In this document: positions 1-6,533 of the stretch, piece after piece
Layout of the letters: the number at the start of each line of letters is the position of its first letter
Numbering within the stretch: the first letter of the stretch is position 1
Source: Oscillospiraceae bacterium
GTDB lineage: Bacteria > Bacillota > Clostridia > Oscillospirales > JAKOTC01
Length of the DNA: 16,337 nucleotides
Direction of reading: 5' to 3'
NCBI GenBank assembly: GCA_035353335.1
Contig: DAOPZJ010000055.1
Span: forward strand, 1-16,337
Position numbers and translations under genes: made by a program
Notes under the pieces: generated by a model
What the model was told of the DNA's origin: nothing
What the model saw: only the letters and a program-made list of their open reading frames with translations
Database searches by the model: none

Positions 1-352
1 CGGTTTTGATTTTTGCGCTGCGGTTGAGAAAACCGATCCTGAATACGCCGATGAAATTCAGGCCGAAGGTCACGACGATCGCTCCGGTGACGATGTTGAC
101 GATGGTTTTATACCGCAGCAGCAGCCCGCCGATTGCCGAGGCAAGCGCCCCGAGCGCGACAAACACGGCCGTGAAACCGAGCACAAAGCCGAGCGCGTTG
201 ACAAAGACCTTGCTTTTCTTGCTTTCCGCGTCCGCCTCGGCGCGTTCGCCGTTTCCTCCCGCAAAATAGAGAAGATAGACCGGGATCATCGGCAATATGC
301 ACGGCGAGATGAAGGTAATGACGCCCTCAAGGAATGAGATCAGATACTGCAT
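1..352 (-). CDS. ccdA: CcdA-family cytochrome c biogenesis / thiol-disulfide transporter, N-terminal part
   Basis: The reading frame from the ATG at 352–350 stays open to the window edge, giving 117 residues of an integral membrane protein. Residues 16–25 read SPCILPMIPV, the conserved first-helix motif with redox Cys18 that marks the CcdA/DsbD transmembrane family. Further hydrophobic stretches lie near residues 48–70 and 75–100, separated by a short charged loop. Family members pass electrons from cytoplasmic thioredoxin across the membrane to extracytoplasmic thiol proteins; the thioredoxin gene directly upstream fits this. A Shine-Dalgarno sequence (GAGGTGAG) sits just before the ATG. The second family cysteine would lie beyond the edge and cannot be checked. 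It could instead serve a peroxidase or methionine sulfoxide reductase partner rather than cytochrome c. Confidence 0.88.
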   Translation of the reverse strand, partial: MQYLISFLEGVITFISPCILPMIPVYLLYFAGGNGERAEADAESKKSKVFVNALGFVLGFTAVFVALGALASAIGGLLLRYKTIVNIVTGAIVVTFGLNFIGVFRIGFLNRSAKIKT

Positions 353-444
353 GGCTCACCTCGCAGGTTTTTACAGTACAGCCGCTTTGATGAAATACGG
401 GAATAATAAATGAAACGATAAATGTCTTCACGATGCTTATGTAG

Positions 445-458
445 GCCGGAAATCCGGC
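445..458 (-). other. small hairpin directly after trxA
   Basis: A perfect inverted repeat, GCCGGA–TT–TCCGGC on the minus strand (5 bp stem with a 4-nt loop as RNA), begins two bases after the trxA stop codon. No U-run follows it, so it is not a convincing terminator. It could stabilise the trxA message end or attenuate transcription into ccdA. The 353–459 gap otherwise shows only the ccdA ribosome binding site. Confidence 0.4.
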
Positions 459-459
459 A

Positions 460-768
460 TTAAGCGAGCAGCGCGAGAATATCCGCCTTGGGCCTTGCGC
501 CGATCGAGGAAGCGGTCAGTTTTCCGCCCTTGAAGACGAGCAGCGTCGGGATGCTCATCACACGATACTGCATGGCGAGATCGCCTTCTTCATCCACATT
601 GACCTTGCCGACTTTGATGTCGGTATGCTCATCCGCGATCTCGTCTACGATCGGCGAGACCATGCGGCACGGGCCGCACCACGGCGCCCAGAAATCGACG
701 AGGACGGGAACGCTGCTGTTGATGACCTCATCGACGAAATTATCTTTGTTTAAAACTACGACTGACAT
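460..768 (-). CDS. trxA: thioredoxin
   Basis: This 102-residue protein has the normal length of a single-domain cytoplasmic thioredoxin. The active site WCGPC has redox cysteines Cys31 and Cys34, preceded by DFWAP, and the cis-proline loop SIPT (Pro74) is present, as is the C-terminal GG turn near residue 81. It reduces disulfides in cytoplasmic proteins and can feed electrons to a CcdA-type membrane transporter, which is encoded next. The ATG at 768–766 is supported by AAAGGAG about nine bases upstream and by its own promoter at 795–823. It is therefore probably expressed independently of the upstream cell-wall genes, possibly together with ccdA. No thioredoxin reductase gene is visible in the window. 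Confidence 0.97.
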   Translation of the reverse strand: MSVVVLNKDNFVDEVINSSVPVLVDFWAPWCGPCRMVSPIVDEIADEHTDIKVGKVNVDEEGDLAMQYRVMSIPTLLVFKGGKLTASSIGARPKADILALLA

Positions 769-794
769 TTTTAACGACTCCTTTCGGGAATATG

Positions 795-823
795 ATTATG
801 AATCGATTGTATCATTCTGTCGA
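795..823 (-). promoter_or_regulatory. sigma-A promoter of trxA (and ccdA)
   Basis: On the minus strand, TCGACA (823–818) and CATAAT (800–795) are separated by exactly 17 bases; each hexamer matches the vegetative consensus at 5 of 6 positions. Transcription would start near 788, leaving a leader of about 20 bases with the Shine-Dalgarno sequence at 778–784. Confidence 0.7.
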
Positions 824-832
824 AGAAAGAAA

Positions 833-847
833 TGTGACCTGGTCACA
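833..847 (-). terminator. 15-bp perfect palindrome: ddl terminator hairpin or trxA operator
   Basis: TGTGACC and GGTCACA flank a single central base. As minus-strand RNA this folds as a 6-bp stem with a CAG triloop, starting eight bases after the ddl stop, followed by a pyrimidine tract (UUUCUUUCUU). That makes it a plausible weak Rho-independent terminator for the upstream cell-wall operon. The same palindrome lies ten bases upstream of the trxA -35 box, and the half-site TGTGA resembles CRP/FNR-family sites (with a 5- rather than 6-base spacer), so it may be an operator. The sequence alone does not decide between the two. Confidence 0.5.
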
Positions 848-854
848 GAGGAAC

Positions 855-2012
855 TCATTTTTTCAGGCCGCCGAACGAAAATCCCGACAAAATGTTGGTA
901 TCGAATGAAAAGTTCAGGTTTTTGCGCTCGCGGTCGCGTTTGAACGCCAACGCGATTATTTTATCCAAAAGTTCGCGATAATGCAGGCCGGCCGCCTCCC
1001 AAAGATAAAAAGACAGAGAACCCGGGATGGTATTCAGCTCATTGACATAGATTTCGCCGGTTTTCGCGTCGGTCAGAAAATCGACGCGCGCGACGCCTGC
1101 GCAGCCGAGCGCTTTAAAGGCGCCGACGGCGTATTTTTGAATCAGCCCGGTCTGCCCTTCGGGAAGATCGGCGGGCAGTTTGCGGGTCTGTCCGCTCATG
1201 CCCTTTTGACCGCTCATGTATTTGTCGCCGTAGGATAAGATCGCATCGTTGCCGACCGGTTCTTCGCAGGGGCTTGCGGCGGCTTCGTAGACGTCGCCGA
1301 GCACCGAGCAGTTGATCTCGCGCAGATTTTCGACCGCGTTTTCAATCATCACCCGGCTGCAAAGCAAAAAGCAGTCGTCGATGGCGGCGGCGAGATCTTC
1401 GCGGTTTTTAACCTTATAAACGCCCACGCTCGAGCCGAGATTGACCGGCTTGACAATGATCGGGTAACGGTGATTTTTTTCAATCAAATCGAGCAGATTT
1501 TCGCGCTCGGCAGCCCAGCGGTCGGCGTAAAAATCGGTCGCGTCAAGCACCGGAATTCCCTTCGCCTTTAAAATATCTTTGGTAATCAGTTTATCCATGC
1601 TGTTGGCCGCCGAGAGCACATCGCACCCGCAGTAGGGCAGGTCGAGCAGATTCAAAAAGCCCGCGAGCGTCCCGTCTTCGACGTTGGTGCCGTGCACGAT
1701 CGGAAACGCCGCGTCGACGTTCATGCAAAACGGTTTTTTCAGTCCCTTTTTCTCGCCCTCCAGAAAGACCGTGTCTCCTTTGCGCACAAAAGCCACTCGC
1801 TCCGAATTTTGTAACAGGGCGGGGATGTCCTTGAAGCAGTCGATCTCGCACATCGCGGGCGAGGTGTAAAACTCGCTTTTTTTGGTGATGTAAAGCGGGA
1901 TGATCTCGTATTTTTCTTTGTCAAGCGATTGGATGGCCTGGACGGCGGTGATGACCGAGATCTCATGTTCGACGCTCTTTCCGCCCATGATGACGCAGAG
2001 ATTGATTTTCAT
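855..2012 (-). CDS. ddl: D-alanine–D-alanine ligase
   Basis: This 385-residue ATP-grasp enzyme joins two D-alanines for the peptidoglycan stem peptide. The N-terminal motif GGKSVEHEIS (10–19) carries the conserved Glu15. HGTNVEDGTLAG (108–119) and the glycine loop LGSSVGV (192–198) bind substrates and ATP. NELNTIPG (324–331) supplies metal ligands. In the omega loop, YGDKY (261–265) places a Tyr where D-Ala-D-Ala enzymes have it and where D-lactate ligases of the VanA type have His, so ordinary D-Ala-D-Ala specificity is inferred. The protein is longer than DdlB (about 306 residues) and matches the longer A/Van-like class. The ATG at 2012–2010 has a strong GGAGGT at 2020–2025. It lies 45 bases downstream of the MurF-like gene, whose reaction consumes the dipeptide. 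Confidence 0.96.
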   Translation of the reverse strand: MKINLCVIMGGKSVEHEISVITAVQAIQSLDKEKYEIIPLYITKKSEFYTSPAMCEIDCFKDIPALLQNSERVAFVRKGDTVFLEGEKKGLKKPFCMNVDAAFPIVHGTNVEDGTLAGFLNLLDLPYCGCDVLSAANSMDKLITKDILKAKGIPVLDATDFYADRWAAERENLLDLIEKNHRYPIIVKPVNLGSSVGVYKVKNREDLAAAIDDCFLLCSRVMIENAVENLREINCSVLGDVYEAAASPCEEPVGNDAILSYGDKYMSGQKGMSGQTRKLPADLPEGQTGLIQKYAVGAFKALGCAGVARVDFLTDAKTGEIYVNELNTIPGSLSFYLWEAAGLHYRELLDKIIALAFKRDRERKNLNFSFDTNILSGFSFGGLKK

Positions 2013-2057
2013 TGACAGTACCTCCGGTTAGTCGTAAGATTCAGTAAAAATCAGTAT

Positions 2058-3644
2058 TTAATAATTGTCGGGTAAATCGTTTTCGAGCAATACAACCGCT
2101 TTTTGCGAGGCGTAACGGTTGAAGATTTCTTTGGCTTCTTTGAAGGTTTCGACGCGGATGATTTTATCTTTGGCAAGTCCCGCGGCGATCGCGCCGTCGT
2201 AAATGGCGTCAGCCCGTTTTCCGCCGACCAAAATCAGCAGATCGCAGACCTTTGCGGCGTTTTCTCCGAGCCGGTAATTTTCTTTGTCCTCTTTGGCGCC
2301 GAGTTCGACCATGCCGGGCGTGACGGCGATTTTCATCGCGTCAAACCACGAAAGCGCCTCCAACGCGGCGGCGGCTCCCGCCGGGTTGGAATTATAGGCG
2401 TCGTCGATGACGGTCAGTCCGAACGGGTTTTTGTGCATCTCAAGCCGGTGGGGAACCGGTTCGAGCTTGGCGATTGCTCCGGCGGTCTTCTTCGGGTCGA
2501 GGCCGAATTCGGCGCAGACCGCGACCGCGGCGAGGATGTTGATGACGTTGTGGCGGCCGAGCAGTTTGGTATGTACGTCGAATTCGCCGCCGGGATGATG
2601 AATCGTAAACCTGATGCCGTTTTGATCGGCTTTGATGCCGTCCGCCCGGAAATCGAGCCCTTCGGCCTCCAACCCGTATTTAATGGTCTTGGCCTTCGAA
2701 CCGTGCGCAGAGATATAGGGGTTGTCGTAATTTAAAAACATCGTCCCGCCGGCCTGTTCGACCGCGTCGGCGAGTTCGAATTTTGTGGAGATGATATTTT
2801 CAAGCGACCCCATGGTCTTGAGGTGCTGTTCGCCGATGGCGGAGATCACGCCGAACACGGGATTGGTCAGGCGGCAGAGCTCGGCGATATCGCCGACGCA
2901 GGCGGCGCCCATCTCGGCGACAAAGACTTCGGTGGTGGCCCTGAGGTCATCGTTGATGACTTTGGCGACGCCCATGGGTGTATTCTTGCTCTCGGGGGTG
3001 ATCAGCGTGTTAAAGTGCTCGGAGAGCAGCCGTCCGAGGATATATTTCGTGCTTGTTTTGCCGTAACTTCCGGTAATTCCGATGGTGACGGCGTTGCTGT
3101 CCGCGAGTTTTCGCTGCGCCATCTTGAAATATTTATTGTAAATCATCTTATCGATCGGCGTGTTCAGCCCGAGCGACAAAAACAACAGCAGGGGCCCCGC
3201 GGCACAGAGCGAACCGGTCAAAACGATTGCCCCGCGGTGCGGAATCAAAAAATAGGCGCCGATCATCGCCGCAAGCGGGAAGAATAAAGCCGTGCCGAAC
3301 AGGCGTTTCGCCCGTGCCGTGAAGTCCAGCGGCTTTTTGGCCTTCGGCGCTTTGAAAACCAGCAGGAAAACGCCGAAGAAAATCGCAAGCAGAAAAGCGG
3401 CGAGGGCAAAAGAGAGGTTTTTGTCCGGCCTGAGTTCGATTAAAATCGTGACCAAATCGGCTGCGACAAGTAAAATCAGGTTCGGGATCAGCTTTTTGAA
3501 GTTGCGTTTCAGCCAGTCCAGATAGCGTTCCGGGCGATAGGAAGAGAGCTGCAGCATATGCAGATGAAACCGCACGTTGAACGCGCAGGTTGCTCCCATC
3601 GCGAGGCAGGCGCTCACATAGACGATTTTTGCCGCCAAATTCAT
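2058..3644 (-). CDS. membrane-anchored MurF-type Mur ligase (D-Ala-D-Ala adding)
   Basis: A 528-residue protein. The first ~160 residues hold about five hydrophobic helices (roughly 4–23, 52–70, 77–97, 116–134, 138–160) instead of the usual MurF N-terminal domain that binds UDP-MurNAc-tripeptide. From ~186 on it is a Mur ligase: P-loop ITGSYGKTST (190–199), Glu at AEMGA (243–247), carbamylatable Lys288 in STKFEL, the ligand loop LLGRHNVINI (361–370), and the MurF signature DDAYNSNP (414–421). The expected reaction is ATP-dependent addition of D-Ala-D-Ala to the peptidoglycan precursor, which fits the ddl gene 45 bases downstream. An upstream in-frame TTG at 3662 is less likely: the ATG at 3644–3642 has GAGAGG six bases before it. 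That ATG lies 14 bases after the hydrolase stop. Whether this is the sole MurF or acts on a lipid-linked substrate cannot be told here. Confidence 0.9.
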   Translation of the reverse strand: MNLAAKIVYVSACLAMGATCAFNVRFHLHMLQLSSYRPERYLDWLKRNFKKLIPNLILLVAADLVTILIELRPDKNLSFALAAFLLAIFFGVFLLVFKAPKAKKPLDFTARAKRLFGTALFFPLAAMIGAYFLIPHRGAIVLTGSLCAAGPLLLFLSLGLNTPIDKMIYNKYFKMAQRKLADSNAVTIGITGSYGKTSTKYILGRLLSEHFNTLITPESKNTPMGVAKVINDDLRATTEVFVAEMGAACVGDIAELCRLTNPVFGVISAIGEQHLKTMGSLENIISTKFELADAVEQAGGTMFLNYDNPYISAHGSKAKTIKYGLEAEGLDFRADGIKADQNGIRFTIHHPGGEFDVHTKLLGRHNVINILAAVAVCAEFGLDPKKTAGAIAKLEPVPHRLEMHKNPFGLTVIDDAYNSNPAGAAAALEALSWFDAMKIAVTPGMVELGAKEDKENYRLGENAAKVCDLLILVGGKRADAIYDGAIAAGLAKDKIIRVETFKEAKEIFNRYASQKAVVLLENDLPDNY

Positions 3645-3650
3645 GATGAA

Positions 3651-3656
3651 CCTCTC
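3651..3656 (-). promoter_or_regulatory. ribosome binding site deciding the MurF-like start
   Basis: GAGAGG on the minus strand lies six bases upstream of the ATG at 3644. It overlaps the coding region that would be used if the TTG at 3662 were the start, so the ATG is preferred. Confidence 0.7.
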
Positions 3657-3658
3657 TG

Positions 3659-4414
3659 TCAATTCAAAATAAAATACCGCAGCGCCGCCGTGAATTCGGG
3701 CAGTTTACGCAAAAAGGCGTAGTGGTCGCAGTCCTTATAGACGATCAATCCGGCGTCGGGGATCAGTTTTTTCATCTTTTCGCCGTCCGAAAGCGGCGTC
3801 GCGGTGTCTTTGTCGCCCCAGAAAAGGAGCGACGGGACGGCGATGTTTCTGAGCCGGTCGGAGATATCCTGCGAAAGCACCGCCGACATGGTCCGCTTCA
3901 TCATCGGCGAGGCCTTTTTATAATCCTCGGAGCCGTATTCGGAGGGGTCGAAAACCTTTGAAAACGGCTTGCCGATCACGGGAGCGTTCAAAAGCTTCTT
4001 TCCGGTTTTAAAAAAGAACCGCTTGATGTAAAATCCGGGCTTGTGTTTCGCGGGGATCCCGGTGCTGCTGACGAGCACGAGTTTCGAGAGGTTTTGATAA
4101 CCGCGTCCCGCAAGCGCAAGCGCGGTCTTTCCGCCGTTGGAGTGCCCGCACAAAATCGGTTTTTCGAGGCCGAGCGCGGCGATAAAGTGTTCGGCGAAGT
4201 CGGCGAAATCGTCCGAGTTAAAAGGCCTTTTCGGTTCTTCGCTCTCGCCGAAGCCCGGCAGATCGACCGTGATCGCGCGGCAGCAGTCCGAAAGGCGGTC
4301 CGCGACGGGTTTGAAGGTGCTTCGGTCGACGCCCCAGCCGTGCAGGAATAAAACAGGTCTGCCCGTACCGGCGCTGTCGTATCCGATTTCAAGACCGTCG
4401 ACCGAAATTCTCAT
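3659..4414 (-). CDS. alpha/beta-fold hydrolase
   Basis: This 251-residue soluble protein has the complete catalytic set of the alpha/beta hydrolase fold. The oxyanion-side motif LFLHGWG is at 22–28, the nucleophile elbow GHSNGG is at 90–95 with Ser92, the acid is Asp203 in WGDKDTATP, and the base is His231 in DHYAF. No signal peptide or membrane segment is seen, so it should act in the cytoplasm. The substrate is unknown; esterase, thioesterase or peptidase activity are all possible. It is the first gene after the promoter at 4447–4475 and is followed 14 bases later by the membrane MurF and then ddl, which suggests a role linked to cell-wall precursors or lipids. The ATG has AAAGGAG at 4419–4425 on the minus strand. 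Confidence 0.9.
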   Translation of the reverse strand: MRISVDGLEIGYDSAGTGRPVLFLHGWGVDRSTFKPVADRLSDCCRAITVDLPGFGESEEPKRPFNSDDFADFAEHFIAALGLEKPILCGHSNGGKTALALAGRGYQNLSKLVLVSSTGIPAKHKPGFYIKRFFFKTGKKLLNAPVIGKPFSKVFDPSEYGSEDYKKASPMMKRTMSAVLSQDISDRLRNIAVPSLLFWGDKDTATPLSDGEKMKKLIPDAGLIVYKDCDHYAFLRKLPEFTAALRYFILN

Positions 4415-4446
4415 AAAACTCCTTTCGTGCCCGCGATATTTAGTAC

Positions 4447-4475
4447 ATTATACCATGCGTGCGTACGGCAGTCAA
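4447..4475 (-). promoter_or_regulatory. sigma-A promoter of the hydrolase–murF-like–ddl operon
   Basis: On the minus strand TTGACT (4475–4470) and TATAAT (4452–4447) are exactly 17 bases apart, 11 of 12 consensus positions. Transcription should start near 4440, about 26 bases before the hydrolase ATG. It is divergent from the carboxyltransferase promoter about 65 bases away. Confidence 0.85.
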
Positions 4476-4540
4476 CGACGGACAGGCGGGGCGGAAACTG
4501 AAATATTCGACGCAAATCCCGTAAAAGTCGGTTTGAACCC

Positions 4541-4569
4541 TTGTTATTTTTCGGTTGGTTTGTTATAAT
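4541..4569 (+). promoter_or_regulatory. sigma-A promoter of the carboxyltransferase cluster
   Basis: TTGTTA (4541–4546) and a perfect TATAAT (4564–4569) are separated by 17 bases. The predicted start is near 4576, giving a leader of about 125 nt before the carboxyltransferase ATG. It is probably the main promoter for the downstream plus-strand gene string, since no other strong promoter appears before 13050. Confidence 0.78.
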
Positions 4570-4575
4570 GTGTCC

Positions 4576-4700
4576 ATCATACTGGGGGAGGATGGTTTTC
4601 TTGGTCCCCGATGGAAACAGTATGAACGAATCAGCGGGACAGTATTATTTCAGGCGAATCAAACCGGTTCGCTTGTAAGCAAACGGAGGAAAACCCTTTT
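4576..4700 (+). promoter_or_regulatory. candidate structured 5' leader of the carboxyltransferase cluster
   Basis: CATACTG (4578–4584) pairs perfectly with CAGTATG (4618–4624), enclosing GGGGA (4585–4589) and TCCCC (4605–4609). The apical segment 4594–4602 can pair with 4687–4695 (nine pairs, one G-U), covering part of the Shine-Dalgarno GGAGG (4685–4689). ACAGTAT is repeated at 4617–4623 and 4639–4645, so the 5' strand has two possible partners. I recognise no known riboswitch class. Each short pairing alone could occur by chance in 125 nt; their nesting and the contact with the ribosome binding site are what make the leader suggestive. Confidence 0.35.
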
Positions 4701-6035
4701 ATGGCAAATAAAGCGGAGATACAGACAAGACAGCTGCTGTTTTCGTTGTTTGACGAGGGCAGCGCCATGGAGATCGGCGAACCGGCCGCGGGCGGCGAAA
4801 GCGGCGTTTTGGCGGCATGGGGAACCGCGGACGGCAACCCCGTGTTCGCGTTCGCGCAGGACAGCGGGACGATCGGCGGCGCCTTCGGCGCTGCGGCGGC
4901 TGAAAAAATCTGCAAAATCTATGACCTGGCCGCGAAAAACGGCGCTCCGGTCGTCGGGATTTTCGACAGCAAAGGCGTTCGCATAGCCGAAGGCGGCGAA
5001 GTCCTTTCGGCGCTCGGAAAGTTTATGAACAGCGCCAACACCCTCTCGGGCGTGGTCCCGCAGATCGCGGTGGTCACCGGAACCTGCGGCGGCTCGATGG
5101 CGATGATCGCCGGATGCGCGGACGCGCTCGTCCTGTGTGAAGACGCGCAGTTGTTTTTGACGCCGGACGATTTGATCAAAGCCGCGCAGCCCGACTATAA
5201 ACCCGCAAAGAGCAGCGTGACCGCGGCAAAAAACGGCACCGCGGCGCTTGTGGAAAAAGACGCTTTATCGGCGGTTGCGGCAGCGAAAAAGCTGCTTTCT
5301 TATCTCCCGTCCAACAATCTGGACGTACCTCCGGTTTTTGATTTCAGCGAACCCGCCGCGGGTCTTGCTGACGCGGACAGTTTTTATGAGCTCTATGCCG
5401 ATTACGGGACGACCGCAAAGGTCGGTTTCGCCGCCATCGGCGGACAGAGCGTGGGCCTTGTCTCGGCCGCAAAGGACGAGAAGGGTTATATTCATACCTG
5501 CGGCGCAAAAAAGATCGCGCGTTTCGTGCGGCTGTGCGACGCCTATTCGATTCCGGTCGTTTCGCTCATCGACACCGACGGTTTCGCGCCGGACGGCGAA
5601 AGCGAGGCAAGGGGCGCGATCACAAGCGCGGCTGCGCTGTCTCAGGCCTATGCGGAAGCGACCTGCGCCAAGATCGCGGTCGTCACCGGAAGAGCCGTCG
5701 GCCCCGTTTATATCGCGGCCTGCGGCAAATCGGCCAACGCGGATATGGTGTTCGCCTATGAAGATGCGGTCATCAGCCCGGTCAACCCCGACGCGGTTTT
5801 GATCATCAACGACCCGCAGCTGCTCGACAACTGCAAGAGCGAGGCGGAACGCAAAGCGGTCTATGCGGCGTATGCAAAAGAAAAGCTCGGCGCGAAAGCT
5901 GCGGCTTCCTCCGGTCTGGTCGATGCTGTCGTAACACCGGCAACCGTACGCGGGCAGGTGCTCTCGGCGCTGTCGATGTTGTCCGGCAAACGGGTCAGCC
6001 GCCTGCCCAAGAAGCACGCCGCCAATCTGTTATAA
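4701..6035 (+). CDS. divergent biotin-dependent carboxyltransferase (12S/MmdA-like)
   Basis: This 444-residue protein has the two crotonase-like lobes of acyl-CoA carboxyltransferases. Lobe 1 contains DEGSAMEI (18–25), GTIGGAFG (56–63), FDSKGVRIAEG (88–98), and GTCGGSMAMIAG (127–138), where Gly130-Gly131 match the CoA-thioester oxyanion hole. Lobe 2 begins near 240 with VGFAAIGGQSVGLV (241–254), KIARFVRLCDAYSIP (271–285), and DTDGFAPDG (291–299). It is about 60–70 residues shorter than the usual ~510, lacks the ELGGA-type segment between the lobes, and has RAVGPVYIA (331–339) where the family has a YGGAY-type biotin oxyanion hole. In this family a carboxyl group moves between an acyl-CoA and biotin; the carrier and a 5S-like partner follow. 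Activity on (methyl)malonyl-CoA is inferred, not shown. AACGGAGG precedes the ATG. Confidence 0.82.
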   Translation: MANKAEIQTRQLLFSLFDEGSAMEIGEPAAGGESGVLAAWGTADGNPVFAFAQDSGTIGGAFGAAAAEKICKIYDLAAKNGAPVVGIFDSKGVRIAEGGEVLSALGKFMNSANTLSGVVPQIAVVTGTCGGSMAMIAGCADALVLCEDAQLFLTPDDLIKAAQPDYKPAKSSVTAAKNGTAALVEKDALSAVAAAKKLLSYLPSNNLDVPPVFDFSEPAAGLADADSFYELYADYGTTAKVGFAAIGGQSVGLVSAAKDEKGYIHTCGAKKIARFVRLCDAYSIPVVSLIDTDGFAPDGESEARGAITSAAALSQAYAEATCAKIAVVTGRAVGPVYIAACGKSANADMVFAYEDAVISPVNPDAVLIINDPQLLDNCKSEAERKAVYAAYAKEKLGAKAAASSGLVDAVVTPATVRGQVLSALSMLSGKRVSRLPKKHAANLL

Positions 6036-6089
6036 AAAATAGCCGAGTCAACGGTTGAAATACTATTTTATTGATTAGGAGAAAACAAT

Positions 6090-6503
6090 ATGAAAAACCT
6101 GAAGATAACCGTCAACGGAAAAACTTATGACGTCGCCGTCGAAGAAGTAGGAACTTCTTCTGCTTCTGTTTCCGCACCGGCACCCGCCGCCGCACCTGCC
6201 GCAGCGCCTGCGCCTGTCGCCGCAGCCGTCCCCGAAAAAGAATCCGCTCCGGCCGCAGCGTCTGTGCCCGCCGCGCCGGTCGTCGCCGGCGGTAAACCCG
6301 TTCTTTGCCCGATGCCCGGTACGATCGTCAACGTGATGGTCAAGCCCGGCGACGCCGTGAAAAAAGGCAATGTGCTGTTGATTCTCGAAGCGATGAAGAT
6401 GGAAAACGAAATTCAGGCGGCCGCCGACGGCACCGTCGCAAGCGTGGAAGTGCAAAAGGGCGACAACGTCAACGCGGACGACGTCCTGCTCACCATCGCT
6501 TAA
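6090..6503 (+). CDS. biotin carboxyl carrier protein (1.3S / MmdC-like)
   Basis: This 137-residue protein has a short N-terminal beta segment (1–20), an Ala/Pro-rich flexible linker (about 29–66), and a C-terminal biotinyl domain (about 68–137). The biotinylation motif EAMKMEN (100–106) places the acceptor at Lys103. CPMPGTIV (73–80) and the C-terminal half-repeat around DGTVASVEVQKGD are typical of the domain. The carrier shuttles carboxybiotin between the carboxyltransferase upstream and the 5S/OadA-like enzyme downstream. An AGGAG site lies before the ATG, 54 bases after the carboxyltransferase stop. A biotin protein ligase must be encoded elsewhere. The linker and size match the separate carriers of decarboxylases and transcarboxylase rather than AccB of fatty acid synthesis. 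Confidence 0.94.
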   Translation: MKNLKITVNGKTYDVAVEEVGTSSASVSAPAPAAAPAAAPAPVAAAVPEKESAPAAASVPAAPVVAGGKPVLCPMPGTIVNVMVKPGDAVKKGNVLLILEAMKMENEIQAAADGTVASVEVQKGDNVNADDVLLTIA

Positions 6504-6533
6504 AAGCCAAATGATAAAGGAACGGATAAAAAA

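Noticed and set aside
2103..2735. 210-codon plus-strand open frame inside the MurF-like gene
   Set aside because: Antisense to the catalytic part of the ligase, composition-driven, with no family resemblance.
4671..4680. GCTTGTAAGC hairpin before the carboxyltransferase ribosome site as an attenuator terminator
   Set aside because: Only a four-base stem with no U-run; it could at most add to leader structure.
5265..6017. 250-codon minus-strand open frame opposite the carboxyltransferase gene
   Set aside because: It is the antisense of a clearly conserved protein in GC-rich DNA, has a low-complexity Arg/Gly/Asp-rich translation, and resembles no family.
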